A stretch of DNA of 41,267 bases, taken from NCBI GenBank assembly GCA_016286235.1, contig JAEESJ010000023.1, forward strand, positions 1-41,267. Direction: 5' to 3'. Position numbers and translations under genes: made by a program. How positions within the stretch are numbered: the stretch's first letter is position 1; every line of letters begins with the position of its first letter. The DNA comes from Opitutales bacterium. Lineage in GTDB: Bacteria > Verrucomicrobiota > Verrucomicrobiia > Opitutales > UBA9783. Positions 17,635 to 27,508 of the stretch are shown piece after piece. A model generated the notes under the pieces. That model was not told where the DNA came from, did no database searches, and saw only the letters and a list, made by a program, of their open reading frames with translations.

Positions 17635-18437
17635 TGGCATCGGAGAAAAAGCACGACGTTCCGTTGGCGAAGATTTATCTGTTGCCCAATCTGTTCACGG
17701 CGGGCAATTTGTTTTTCGGATTTTTGTGCCTTATTCGTTGCATTCAGGCACGTTACAGCGAGGAAGCAATGACGTCGTTTGCGCTCTATAACCAAGCCGT
17801 TTGGTGCATTTTCGGATCGCTGGTGTGCGACGGTCTGGATGGGCGTCTGGCGCGGTTGGGCGGCAAAGAATCGCTGTTCGGGAAGGAGTTTGATTCGGTG
17901 GCGGATGTGATTTCCTTCGGTCTGGCACCGGCGATGATCGTGTTTTTTCTCATTCTTTCGCCGGAAAATAATTTTCCGTTTTTTCGAAAAATCGGCTGGC
18001 TGATCGGGTTTATTTATTTACTGTGCGGTGCGGTACGTTTGGCGCGCTTTAATGTTATCACCCATCCGCTGTTGCCGAAAGAGCAGAAATTGCCGCAGCA
18101 CGCCGCCTCGTTTTTTATCGGATTGCCCATTCCCGCCGCCGCAAGCGTGATTGCGTCGTTGGTGTTGGTGATCAATCGCTTCGATTTGAAAGCCTGGGCA
18201 TTGTTGTTGCCGCCGTTGATGTTGCTCATTGCCTGGTTGATGATCAGCAATGTTCTCTATCCGAGCTTCAAGCATATCGATTGGACGACGGAAACCAAAC
18301 TGCGTGCATTTGTGGGCATTATCGGTGTTTTGGCGATTATTTTCATGTTTGAAGAGCTGTCGTGCGCAATTTTGTCGCTTACGTATGTTTTTTACGGATT
18401 GATCCGTCATTTGAGGCGGCGCAAGGTTGAGGAGTAA
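17634..18437 (+). CDS. pssA: CDP-diacylglycerol--serine O-phosphatidyltransferase
   Basis: LLPNLFTAGNLFFGFLCLI, CDGLDGRLARLGGKESLFGKEFDSVADVISFGLAPA. Confidence 0.88.
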   Translation: MASEKKHDVPLAKIYLLPNLFTAGNLFFGFLCLIRCIQARYSEEAMTSFALYNQAVWCIFGSLVCDGLDGRLARLGGKESLFGKEFDSVADVISFGLAPAMIVFFLILSPENNFPFFRKIGWLIGFIYLLCGAVRLARFNVITHPLLPKEQKLPQHAASFFIGLPIPAAASVIASLVLVINRFDLKAWALLLPPLMLLIAWLMISNVLYPSFKHIDWTTETKLRAFVGIIGVLAIIFMFEELSCAILSLTYVFYGLIRHLRRRKVEE

Positions 18438-18556
18438 GAACGAGCTAGGGAGGCCTTCGTGTTTTTTGGGGAAAGTGCTTTGGGTATTTTTCATGGAGAA
18501 CGAAAGCAGTCTTTTGTTTTTTTTCGAGGGACGGAGGCGATCAATCGTCGGTTTTG

Positions 18557-18617
18557 CGTTTTAACGGGTCAGAGCGGGTTTTTTGTTTCAAAAAAACGAT
18601 ATATATCCGTTAAAACG
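18557..18617. repeat. 11-bp perfect inverted repeat separated by 39 bp
   Basis: CGTTTTAACGG (18557-18567) and CCGTTAAAACG (18607-18617), intergenic. Confidence 0.5.
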
Positions 18618-18713
18618 GGGTGATGTGCTCCGATTGTTAAGTTTGCACGGATAAAAAAAGTAAAAAGTTGCGGAGGCGGTTGAAGATAGTCAAAGAAAAA
18701 TTTTCCCGATAAG

Positions 18714-19163
18714 ATGGGGGTGTTCAAGTTTATTTTCCGATATTTTCACCGTCTGCGTGCCGCTTGGCGCAAATGGTGTAATCCGCAGGTGCGTCGTGGT
18801 CGAAAAGGAGAACGTGCAGCGGTGCGTTTTTTGAAAAAAGCCGGCTACCGAATTCTCGATACCAATTACCAAAGCGGTCGGTATGAATTGGATATTATCG
18901 CCGAAAAAGATGGTTGCATCGTGTTTGTCGAGGTGCGCGGTCGGCAGCAATCATCGTTGCAAAGCGGTTACGATTCGGTCGATAAAAATAAAAAGCACGC
19001 TCTGCGTTGTGCCATTTATGCCTATTTAAAGAAACATCGTCGCATTCAACATTGGCGGTTGGATATTATTGCCGTCGAATGGGACGGAAACGGGAAAATT
19101 TCGGCGCTTCGTCATTACGAAAATGTTCCGTCGAAGAATGTTCGCGGGCGCGGTGTTTATTGA
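18714..19163 (+). CDS. YraN/UPF0102 family endonuclease-like protein
   Basis: RRGRKGERAAVRFLKKAGYRILDTNYQSGRYELDIIAEKDGCIVFVEVRGR. Confidence 0.88.
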   Translation: MGVFKFIFRYFHRLRAAWRKWCNPQVRRGRKGERAAVRFLKKAGYRILDTNYQSGRYELDIIAEKDGCIVFVEVRGRQQSSLQSGYDSVDKNKKHALRCAIYAYLKKHRRIQHWRLDIIAVEWDGNGKISALRHYENVPSKNVRGRGVY

Positions 19164-19186
19164 CCGAAAACGTACTTTAAGCGCAA

Positions 19187-19564
19187 TTAGTTTGGATTTT
19201 CCACGTATTCGCAACAGAGGATTAAGTACTTGAAAAGTTTATAAATCGTCGGTTGATCGCATTCGGTTTCACGAAGTTTGGTGAAAAATCCGATGTCGTG
19301 ATCCGTTTTGGCGACGGCCTGCAGGGCGAACGGCGCGTGTGCGTGTTGCAACGGAAGGGCGAGGGCTTTTTCGTACGTTTCGTACGGCAACGGCGCAAGA
19401 TCGAAGGTTTTAAGGATAAAAAAGAACACTTCGTCGTCGGCTTTTTCCACTTGCACGGTGCGATTTTGTTCCAAAATAAACTTCAGACAGCCGTTTTCGT
19501 TGAGCTGCAGGTTTTGCAATCCGATGCTCTCGCCAAACGCCTTCAGTTCGATATCAATTAACAT
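19187..19564 (-). CDS. CesT-like type III secretion chaperone
   Basis: 125 aa acidic; ELKAFGESIGLQNLQLNENGCLKFILEQNRTVQVEKADDEVFFFI resembles class I T3SS chaperones; directly downstream of TyeA/YopN-like genes. Confidence 0.5.
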   Translation of the reverse strand: MLIDIELKAFGESIGLQNLQLNENGCLKFILEQNRTVQVEKADDEVFFFILKTFDLAPLPYETYEKALALPLQHAHAPFALQAVAKTDHDIGFFTKLRETECDQPTIYKLFKYLILCCEYVENPN

Positions 19565-19567
19565 AAC

Positions 19568-19846
19568 TCAAACATTTTCCTCCAAAATTTTCGCATCCAA
19601 CATTTCCTGTATGGTTGCCAAAAAGTGCGTGCGAACATCCGGCGATGAAAAAACGGAATCGGGATATTTTCGCAGAAACACCGTCAGTTGCGTTAGAAAG
19701 AATATGCGTTCTTCGTCGGTGCGGATGCCGACGGTTTTCATCAGTTGCGAAAGTTGATTTTCGTCGAGATATTCCTTCAAAATCGCCTGCATGAGGGTCT
19801 TTGTGAGGATATAAGCGGTTTCTTGGATGGAAGTCTCTTGCGGCAT
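19568..19846 (-). CDS. TyeA-like type III secretion gatekeeper component
   Basis: MPQETSIQETAYILTKTLMQAILKEYLDENQLSQLMKTVGIRTDEERIFFLTQLTVFLRKYPDSVFSSPDVRTHFLATIQEMLD; start trimmed from the track ORF at 19978. Confidence 0.5.
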   Translation of the reverse strand: MPQETSIQETAYILTKTLMQAILKEYLDENQLSQLMKTVGIRTDEERIFFLTQLTVFLRKYPDSVFSSPDVRTHFLATIQEMLDAKILEENV

Positions 19847-19848
19847 AA

Positions 19849-20991
19849 TCAGGCGAGATGCGGGAAAGTTTGAACGGCTTTTTGCATCAGTTGTACGTTT
19901 AAATCCTGTATCGTGCCGAGTTTTTCCGTTGTTCGGCAGGTGTTGACAATGGCGCTTGCAATTGACGGATCGGGGCAACTTTGCAGCTCCGACGTCAGAC
20001 AGCGCGTGACGACGGATAAATTTTCGCTGAAATGCTCAAAGGCGCTTCGGGTGTCGTTGAAACCGTCGATGAGATTTTGTGTGAGCAACTGGAACGTTTG
20101 CAGCGGATTGCCTTTTAACGGTAAAAGTTTATCCAAAATCAGGGCATTAAAATCCTTCGGCGGCAGCGTAACGTCGTGCGTGAAATGCGCGGTGACTTCC
20201 CGTAACAGCGGTGCCAATTGGTAGCTGTCCAAAATGCGATCGCCGTGTTTGTTTAACAACTGAGTCCGCACCTTATCCAGTTCGCCGATTTGGGTTTCCA
20301 ACGCGCGGATTTGCTGCTGAATTTGCTGTTGTTCGGCTTCATCCCGCGGTTCTTTCGATGATGCCGAAGAGCGTTCGTCGGCAAACTTTTTAAGATTTGC
20401 CAGCTTGCGTTCCCAAACGTCGCGAACGATCTGCAACGCGTTGTGTTGTTCCGCAACATCTTCGAACGTTTTCAGTGCATCTTTGACGGTCGCTTCCGTG
20501 CATTGTTTTTTCAGCGACAGTTCTTCCAGCTTTTGGAAATAACTTTTATATTTTTCTTCGCTGCCCGAGAAAAGCGCATTGGAACGCTCTTGGATCGTGC
20601 CCTGCAAATCTTTTTGCATTTGGCTGTTGATCATTGTCAGGCGCACTTCCGTCTGCTTCGTAATGCGTTTGCTACGGGCGTCCTGTTCGTTCACCTTTTG
20701 GGAATCGGCGGCTTCCCGAACGCCGTTGATCGGTTTTCGGCTGTTGCGGAGACCTTTTTTATGTTGCGCTTTTTTCGTTTGCTTTTGCGCCATAAAGCCC
20801 GACATACATTCGTCGTCTTTCGTGCTCGGATCGACTTCGTTCGTCGCTACCTGAACCGTTTGGTTGTCCAGTTTTCCCGTTTGCGTCTCCGAAACGGGCT
20901 GTTCGTCATTGACAAACGCCTGATCCGTTTGCACCGCCGCTTGGGTTTGAAAATTCAGTGCACCGTCAACCATTGCCTGCAAAAGAAGCAT
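19849..20991 (-). CDS. YopN/SctW (HrpJ-domain)-like type III secretion gatekeeper
   Basis: 380 aa, helical; YFQKLEELSLKKQCTEATVKDALKTFEDVAEQHNALQIV core and long N-terminal extension; adjacent TyeA-like and chaperone genes. Confidence 0.55.
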   Translation of the reverse strand: MLLLQAMVDGALNFQTQAAVQTDQAFVNDEQPVSETQTGKLDNQTVQVATNEVDPSTKDDECMSGFMAQKQTKKAQHKKGLRNSRKPINGVREAADSQKVNEQDARSKRITKQTEVRLTMINSQMQKDLQGTIQERSNALFSGSEEKYKSYFQKLEELSLKKQCTEATVKDALKTFEDVAEQHNALQIVRDVWERKLANLKKFADERSSASSKEPRDEAEQQQIQQQIRALETQIGELDKVRTQLLNKHGDRILDSYQLAPLLREVTAHFTHDVTLPPKDFNALILDKLLPLKGNPLQTFQLLTQNLIDGFNDTRSAFEHFSENLSVVTRCLTSELQSCPDPSIASAIVNTCRTTEKLGTIQDLNVQLMQKAVQTFPHLA

Positions 20992-21332
20992 TTTTTGTGC
21001 CGGAGGCGGAAAAATTTTTGGAAAAGACGGGTTTTAAAAAGTATTGTTGTGCTTTGGAATTTACGGAAACCACTCGGGAGGTTAGTGCAGGAGAGAGGGC
21101 GATGGGCGATTTTTGAAGCATGTTGTCCTGCTTATCGCGAAAAAAGATGATATCCCCACGGTACATGCGTGTTCGTTTCGGGTACTTTGTGCGAATTTTT
21201 TGCCGTCTTTTCGGAAAAATTTCCTTCCGACGTACGTTGCGGTTTGGCTTCTTGAGTTCTTCGTCCGAAATTTTGACGCGGATGCCTTATGTGCACGGTA
21301 GGTGCGGTATGCAAAAATACTGCCGTCGAAAC

Positions 21333-22961
21333 TCAATCCTCAACCGTATGAATGTACCGCGGGTGTTTAGTGAAATAACGCATCAATGTCAAACGGTGGA
21401 TTTTGGCGTTGTGGCGTACGTCGACGGGAAAATTTTTATACACGCAAAAGCTTCGAATTTTTGCAGTGACCGTACAGGCTTTTGCCAAATGTCGCAATTC
21501 CAGAAATAAGGATTGTGTTTCATCTTTCGAAAGGCGGTTTTTTGGTTCAATCACGATGGCGGGAACGATTTGATTGTTTACCTTAAACGCAATCAGTGCT
21601 GAACGAAACACCGCTTTGTGGGTATTAAAGATCGCTTCGCAACAGTCGGTGTAAAAGGTTCGTTCCGCCGTTATAACGCGTTCTTTTTTGCGTCCGCAAA
21701 ACCACAAGCGCCCTTGTGCATCCAAATAACCGATATCGCCCATACGGTGCCAAAGGATGCCGTCGGTATCGTAAATTTTCGCGTTTTTCGTCGCCACATC
21801 ATCATTTAGGTAACGCTTGCTGACATAAGGTGCCGAAACGGTAATTTCACCGATTTCGCCCGTCGGCAGAGCATTCGGCAAAGTGTCGAGCGGTTCGTCC
21901 GTAATCGGCAGGATGCGAACGCGCACGTCCGGCAACGGATAACCGACACAGGTTCCGCTCCCCTGCAATGTTTGTTCGTACGTATCCCGCAGGACTTCTT
22001 CTGCGGAAATACACGCCACGGGCAGGGCTTCCGTTGCGCCGTAGGGCGTGAAAACGCGACCGTTCGGCAACAGCGCTTGAACGCGTTTCAGCAACATCGG
22101 ATGTACGGGTGCGCCCGCCAGAAAGAGACGCTTTACGGATGGCAACAGGATGTTGTTTGCTTCGCAGTACGTTGCCAGTTTCGTCCACAGGCGCGGCGAA
22201 CCGAAGCTGTGCGTGACGTTATGCTTCAGGATGGAAGGAATAATTTTCTTCGGGTCGAGCGTACTCGGACGCGAAGGATTTATTTCCGGCAGAACCGTCG
22301 TCAGTCCCATCGCGGGATTATAGAGGGAAAATACTGGCAACAGCGGAAAATCAACCTCGCCGGAGCGAATATCGAAAGTTCGTATCAAAGCCTCCGTTTG
22401 GGCATTCAGTTCGCCGTACGTGTACACGGCACCCTTCGGATGTCCCGTGGAACCCGAGGTGAACAAAACCGCCGCCGTATTCTCGGGACGAGTTTCGGGT
22501 TGAAACGTGCAGGCAAAGTTACGCTTCGAAAGTTTGCGCTTCAAGCGATCGGATAAAAAAAGAGCCTTTTCGAAACCTGTGAAAGGTTTTAGGAGGTAAT
22601 AAAGCAGGCGCCCGCGCGGAACGCTTAAAAAAAAGTTCGGTTTCGTTCTTCGGACGCAGTTGAAGAAATTTTTCAATCCCATCCCGGGATCGATGACGAT
22701 CGGAATGGCACCCAATCGCAACAGGGCAAAGGTTGCGATGAGCAAATCCTCCCCCGGCGGTACCAATAATAAAACGGTTTGGCCGCGCGAAACATTGTTT
22801 TCGAAAAAATACGTCGCCCATATGTCGGCTTCATGATTCATTTCGCCGAAGGTTTTTTCCGTAACCGCCGATGTGCCGTCTTCGGACGTTCGCGTGACCT
22901 TTAAACCGACGGTATTCGGTTGTTTTTGTGCAACTTCGTGCAGAGCTTCAGCGATATTCAT
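21333..22961 (-). CDS. AMP-dependent fatty acid ligase, OleC-like
   Basis: VLFTSGSTGHPKGAVYTYGEL, YGATEALPVACIS, RMGDIGYLDAQGRLWFCGRKKERV; start trimmed to MNIAEALHEVAQKQPN. Confidence 0.85.
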   Translation of the reverse strand: MNIAEALHEVAQKQPNTVGLKVTRTSEDGTSAVTEKTFGEMNHEADIWATYFFENNVSRGQTVLLLVPPGEDLLIATFALLRLGAIPIVIDPGMGLKNFFNCVRRTKPNFFLSVPRGRLLYYLLKPFTGFEKALFLSDRLKRKLSKRNFACTFQPETRPENTAAVLFTSGSTGHPKGAVYTYGELNAQTEALIRTFDIRSGEVDFPLLPVFSLYNPAMGLTTVLPEINPSRPSTLDPKKIIPSILKHNVTHSFGSPRLWTKLATYCEANNILLPSVKRLFLAGAPVHPMLLKRVQALLPNGRVFTPYGATEALPVACISAEEVLRDTYEQTLQGSGTCVGYPLPDVRVRILPITDEPLDTLPNALPTGEIGEITVSAPYVSKRYLNDDVATKNAKIYDTDGILWHRMGDIGYLDAQGRLWFCGRKKERVITAERTFYTDCCEAIFNTHKAVFRSALIAFKVNNQIVPAIVIEPKNRLSKDETQSLFLELRHLAKACTVTAKIRSFCVYKNFPVDVRHNAKIHRLTLMRYFTKHPRYIHTVED

Positions 22962-23014
22962 GCTTGGAACTTCTATGGGGAATACCGATGTTTTTATAAT
23001 ACCCAAAGCGACCG

Positions 23015-25771
23015 TCACCCGATTGCAAACGTACTCGGTTGTTTGAGCAGTGTTGCCAACCGCGATGCATCTTCAACGCTTCCCGTGGCGAATGTTTCTT
23101 TTCCGCCCCCGCGTCCGCCGCATTGCGCAAGAAGATGCTTCAAAAATTTGTCGGCGGTTAATTGTTTTTCAACGGCTTTGTCGGAACAGAAGATTAGCAA
23201 TAATTTTTCGCACGCAACCGCAAGCACATCCAAAGATTGCTCTTTAAAAATGCCGCCGCAGATGCTGCGCAGGGTTTTAATATCAACGGCTTCCGCTAAG
23301 CAGGCGGAAGCAATTTTTAAAGCACCGCCGTCGATTTCGGGAGCGGGAATTTTTTTTAAAGCGCGCAGGATATCCGCCTTTAACGTTGCGGTTGACGTGT
23401 TGGAGGTTTCGTTCTTCCTCTCTTTTTTAATTTTTTCAAGTTCCCCTTCCAGCGTTTCGCACCGTTGTTTTAATTCCAAACATCGACGATACGCCGCCGT
23501 TCCGACGCAGGCTTCAATGCGACGAATGCCGGCACTGACACTCGATTCCTTGAGAATATAAAACGCGCCCAATTCACCCGTTTGATGCACATGCGTTCCG
23601 CCGCACAATTCCCGCGATCCGTTCCCGTGTTGCAACCAAAAGCCGTCCTTTTTGACTTCCCCGATACTGACCATCCGCACAACATCGCCGTATTTTTCGT
23701 CGAACAACGCGACGCAATCGTTCGGCAGGTCGTCCCTGTTTTTTTCTTCGACGGTCACGGGCGCATTTTCCAAAATCACCTCGTTACAGAGCTTTTCAAT
23801 CTCCGCCAGTTGTTCCGCGGAGACTTTTTCGTAATGATTAAAATCAAAGCGCAGGCGTTCGTCCGTGACCGATGAACCGCACTGATGCAGATTGGGATTT
23901 AAAAGTCGCCGCAGTGCCCATTGCAACAGATGCGTGGCGGTGTGGTGGCGCGAAATTTCCAATCGTCGTTCGATATTGACCTCCAAACGCACTTTTTTAT
24001 TTAACCATTCGGTGCGAAGAGCTTCAAAATCAATCGGCTTGCCGTCGTTGTTTTGAACTTCATGCAACAGCGTGTTCCCCTGCCAAATCGTATTTTTGAC
24101 GGATAACACTTTCGGTTCCGTTGTTAAACACATAAAACCGTTGTCACCGATTTGACCGCCTTTTTCGCCGTAAAACGGGCTTTGTTCGACGATGATATAA
24201 ACCGCACCCGCACCTTCGGCATTTTTTCCGCATACTACGTCGATTATAACGGTTTCAACCGTTTTCAAACTTCCGTCTTCCTGTATGAGATCGTACCCGA
24301 CGAAGCGCGTCGGACATTCGTGCGCATCCGAATGCATTACCTGCACCGATGTTTTTTTGGAAGCCGCTTTCGAACGCTCCTTTTGTTGCGCCATTTCGTT
24401 TTGGAATTCTTCTTCATTCACCGTGACGCCGTGTTCTTTGGCAATCAGTTGCGTCAGTGCCAACGGAAAACCGTAGGTATCGTAGAGCAAAAATGCATCT
24501 TTGCCGGAAAGTTCCGTGTGACAGATGCCGAGATGCTGTTCCAATCGCCGTATGCCTTTATCCAGAGTTTGCTTAAATAAATGTTCTTCGACTTCCAACG
24601 GTTCGCAGACGGCTTTGTTTTTCAATTCCGGGAAAACATCGCCCATCGTACGGGCAACAACGGAAGCCAAACGCGCAAAAAAGCCGACGGATGCAAACTC
24701 GGGTTTTTGATGTAAGCCTAATTTTTGCCCGAAGTAGACGGCGCGTCGAATGATTTTCCTCAGTACATAGTTGCGACCTTCGTTGCCGGGGTAAATCCCG
24801 TCGGCAACGGCGAACGTTGCGGCGCGCACGTGATCGGCAATGACGCGAAACGCAATGTCCGCTTCCAACAATTTTTTTTCTTCGGGCGATAACGTAACAT
24901 TTGTTTGCGCAACCCGTCCGCCGTATCGATGTCCCGACCATTGCGCCAGAACATCGAAGAGCGGCTGAAATAAATCGCTTTCGTAATTGGAGGGTGTTTT
25001 TGAAAAATCCGTAAAGTTCCGTGTCGTCGCAAGAATACCCGCAACCCGTTCCAGCCCCATGCCAGTGTCGACATAATGATTTTCCAGTGCTTCCAACGAA
25101 CCGTCCGCCAACGCGTTGTATTGTATGAACACCAGATTCCAAATCTCAATGCACCGCGCATCGCCTTTGTTGACCAAGCGACCGTCGGTGCGTCCGTCCG
25201 GCGTCAAATCGATATGAATTTCGGAGCACGATCCGCACGGTCCCGTGTCGCCCATCATCCAAAAATTATCCTTTTTGTTTCCGGCAACGATGTGAACGTT
25301 CGGGTCAAGACCTGCGTCGGTGAAAATTTCCTTCCAAAGCGCGTATGCTTCGGTGTCGCGCGTTGCAGGTTCGCCGTTGAGCGGTTCGTAGACGGTGGCA
25401 TATAGTCGTTCTTTCGGAAAATGCCAAACGTCAACCAGCAGTTCCCATGCCCACTGAACGGCTTCTTTTTTGAAATAATCGCCGAACGACCAATTCCCGA
25501 GCATTTCAAAGAACGTATGATGATACGTATCAAAACCGACTTCTTCCAAGTCGTTGTGTTTTCCCCCGGCGCGGATGCACTTTTGGGTGTCGACCACACG
25601 CGTATCTTTCGGTGTTTGTTGTCCCAAAAAATACGGCACAAACGGGTTCATGCCGGCATTGGTAAAGAGCAAATTCGGTGCTTTCGGAAGCAGTGAATCC
25701 GACGGAACGATGCGATGATGTTTGCTTTCGAAAAATTTCAGGAAACTTTGCCGAATTTCATGGGAATGCAT
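23015..25771 (-). CDS. alaS: Alanyl-tRNA synthetase
   Basis: MHSHEIRQSFLKFFESKHHRIVPSDSLLP, HHTATHLLQWALR, LCGGTHVHQTGELG. Confidence 0.97.
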   Translation of the reverse strand: MHSHEIRQSFLKFFESKHHRIVPSDSLLPKAPNLLFTNAGMNPFVPYFLGQQTPKDTRVVDTQKCIRAGGKHNDLEEVGFDTYHHTFFEMLGNWSFGDYFKKEAVQWAWELLVDVWHFPKERLYATVYEPLNGEPATRDTEAYALWKEIFTDAGLDPNVHIVAGNKKDNFWMMGDTGPCGSCSEIHIDLTPDGRTDGRLVNKGDARCIEIWNLVFIQYNALADGSLEALENHYVDTGMGLERVAGILATTRNFTDFSKTPSNYESDLFQPLFDVLAQWSGHRYGGRVAQTNVTLSPEEKKLLEADIAFRVIADHVRAATFAVADGIYPGNEGRNYVLRKIIRRAVYFGQKLGLHQKPEFASVGFFARLASVVARTMGDVFPELKNKAVCEPLEVEEHLFKQTLDKGIRRLEQHLGICHTELSGKDAFLLYDTYGFPLALTQLIAKEHGVTVNEEEFQNEMAQQKERSKAASKKTSVQVMHSDAHECPTRFVGYDLIQEDGSLKTVETVIIDVVCGKNAEGAGAVYIIVEQSPFYGEKGGQIGDNGFMCLTTEPKVLSVKNTIWQGNTLLHEVQNNDGKPIDFEALRTEWLNKKVRLEVNIERRLEISRHHTATHLLQWALRRLLNPNLHQCGSSVTDERLRFDFNHYEKVSAEQLAEIEKLCNEVILENAPVTVEEKNRDDLPNDCVALFDEKYGDVVRMVSIGEVKKDGFWLQHGNGSRELCGGTHVHQTGELGAFYILKESSVSAGIRRIEACVGTAAYRRCLELKQRCETLEGELEKIKKERKNETSNTSTATLKADILRALKKIPAPEIDGGALKIASACLAEAVDIKTLRSICGGIFKEQSLDVLAVACEKLLLIFCSDKAVEKQLTADKFLKHLLAQCGGRGGGKETFATGSVEDASRLATLLKQPSTFAIG

Positions 25772-25900
25772 ACCGTTATTTTGTATTTTAAAGGCTCTCC
25801 GAAGCAATCAAAAACGGTGCGCGAAGCCGAAAGTTTGAAATCGCAAAAAACAGGCTTGCCATCGGGACAAAAAAAACCATCCTAAAATTAGTTAGCGTCT

Positions 25901-25975
25901 GTCCTGTTCGTCTAGAGGTTAGGACATCGGGTTTTCATCCCGAAAACAGGAGTTCGATTCTCCTACGGGACGCCA
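25901..25975 (+). tRNA. tRNA-Glu (TTC)
   Basis: GTCCTGTTCGTCTAGAGGTTAGGACATCGGGTTTTCATCCCGAAAACAGGAGTTCGATTCTCCTACGGGACGCCA; anticodon TTC. Confidence 0.95.
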
Positions 25976-26041
25976 GGAAATGACCGCGGGTGCGGTCGGC
26001 GCAGGATTGATTTTCGGTTTTCTTTTGTTCGGATCAGACAC

Positions 26042-26347
26042 ATGGATTGTGTAAGAATTTTCGGGGTTTTGAGGTATGGGGTATTTTTGTTGTGCGTTGG
26101 CATTTGGACTGCCGGTATCGCAACCGTTCATGGCGCGCGTTCGTTTCGCCATCCCGTCAGACATCATCTGCGCGTGCAGTGTAACAAAAGTCATGTACTT
26201 GCGAATGCTCGTAAGCGTTTGCGGGAAAGAGCAAGGCAAAATAAGCATCTTGTGCGTATGGCGAAAAATCGTTCGAAGGTAAAAGCAAGGGTAAAAAACT
26301 TTTCGGATCGTTCAAATTGGCGAATGAGCGGTGTGAGCGGTTTTTGA
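26042..26347 (+). CDS. Putative small exported highly basic protein
   Basis: 101 aa; leader MDCVRIFGVLRYGVFLLCVGIWTAGIATVHGA resembles the leader of the 26406 gene; mature part has about 21 K/R in about 69 aa. No clear Shine-Dalgarno. Confidence 0.4.
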   Translation: MDCVRIFGVLRYGVFLLCVGIWTAGIATVHGARSFRHPVRHHLRVQCNKSHVLANARKRLRERARQNKHLVRMAKNRSKVKARVKNFSDRSNWRMSGVSGF

Positions 26348-26405
26348 TTGATGTTGATTTTTTCCTTGTTTCCATGTCGGTTGTTCGTATTTTTGAGGTG
26401 GATGT

Positions 26406-27320
26406 ATGAAGTGTATGAAAATTTTTAATATCGCGGAACACAAGGTGTTGTTGTGTTGCGCCGGTATCCTTGCTTTCGGGACGTGTTCCGGGCACGCTGT
26501 GTATCCTTCGGAAGGGATCTTGTGGCGACACTTGCGCGGAAGCAACAACGAAGGGCGTACGATTCCGGATGCTTATAAGGCGTTATCCAAAAAGCAAAAA
26601 CAATTTGAAGCAGAAGAGAAAGAGGGAATTTCTTGCGAAGATAAAAAATGGAAAGAATTAAAATGTTTTTTGGAAGAAGAGAAAAAAGGTGAAAAATTTA
26701 AAAGAAAACTCAACAAGTGCAGGGCAGCCTTTTCTGTTTCGGGATTAGAATCGGATGGGAGTACGTGGATGCGGATATTTGATTTGAAACGTTTTTTCGC
26801 GGGTTGTCTTTCCGAAGAACAAAAACGGGTTCTTGAAAAGTGGAATTTTGCTGCAGATGGGAAAGAGGCGATTTTCCGTTGTCTTCGCGTTGTTGCCAGT
26901 GAGTCGTTTTTGATCCGTGTTCTTGGAAAGGATTTTGTCGATGCGCTGATTAAAGAATACAATACGGAGGTATCCGTTCCGGAAATTTCGTTCACTTATT
27001 CGTTTGAAAATCCCTTTTGCGGTTTGCCGCCGATCACCAATCGGATAATGATAAATATGAAGGTTGAACAAGAACATACGGAGATATTGGATGAAACTTC
27101 CGGTACATATATCAAAATACATCCGAATGATGCTCAAAAAATGGCGGATGCAGGGAAAAGTATTCATGAAAAAACTTTTACGGATTTTTGTGTCCTTCTA
27201 AGGCTGACGTGGAATATATTCGAGGATGAAATCGAAAAAGTTGAGGTATGTGATGAGTTTGTCGTGAACAGACCGATATCTTATTTCAAGAAAGCTTTTA
27301 CGATTTTTGAGAAGAAGTAG
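26406..27320 (+). CDS. Exported orphan protein
   Basis: 304 aa; GAGGTGG Shine-Dalgarno, signal peptide MKCMKIFNIAEHKVLLCCAGILAFGTCSGHA; no recognised family. Confidence 0.65.
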   Translation: MKCMKIFNIAEHKVLLCCAGILAFGTCSGHAVYPSEGILWRHLRGSNNEGRTIPDAYKALSKKQKQFEAEEKEGISCEDKKWKELKCFLEEEKKGEKFKRKLNKCRAAFSVSGLESDGSTWMRIFDLKRFFAGCLSEEQKRVLEKWNFAADGKEAIFRCLRVVASESFLIRVLGKDFVDALIKEYNTEVSVPEISFTYSFENPFCGLPPITNRIMINMKVEQEHTEILDETSGTYIKIHPNDAQKMADAGKSIHEKTFTDFCVLLRLTWNIFEDEIEKVEVCDEFVVNRPISYFKKAFTIFEKK

Positions 27321-27508
27321 TTCTGTTTTCGCAAAGGAAGCAAGCGGAATCAAGGCGACTGTTGTGGGATATGCCTGATTTTTGGAAGAAAGTGTTTTAG
27401 GGAGCCTTATCGGGTTGTGACGGGGTGAAGTGCTTGCGATGGTCGGATATCTTCAAAAAGCTTGCCATTTGTTTGGAATATGTTTTTTAATCAGGGAGCG
27501 GTAGTGTT

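Noticed and set aside
20443-21150. 235-aa plus-strand ORF antisense to the YopN-like gene
   Set aside because: F/R-rich composition typical of a shadow frame; the minus-strand frame fits a coherent operon with TyeA-like and chaperone genes.
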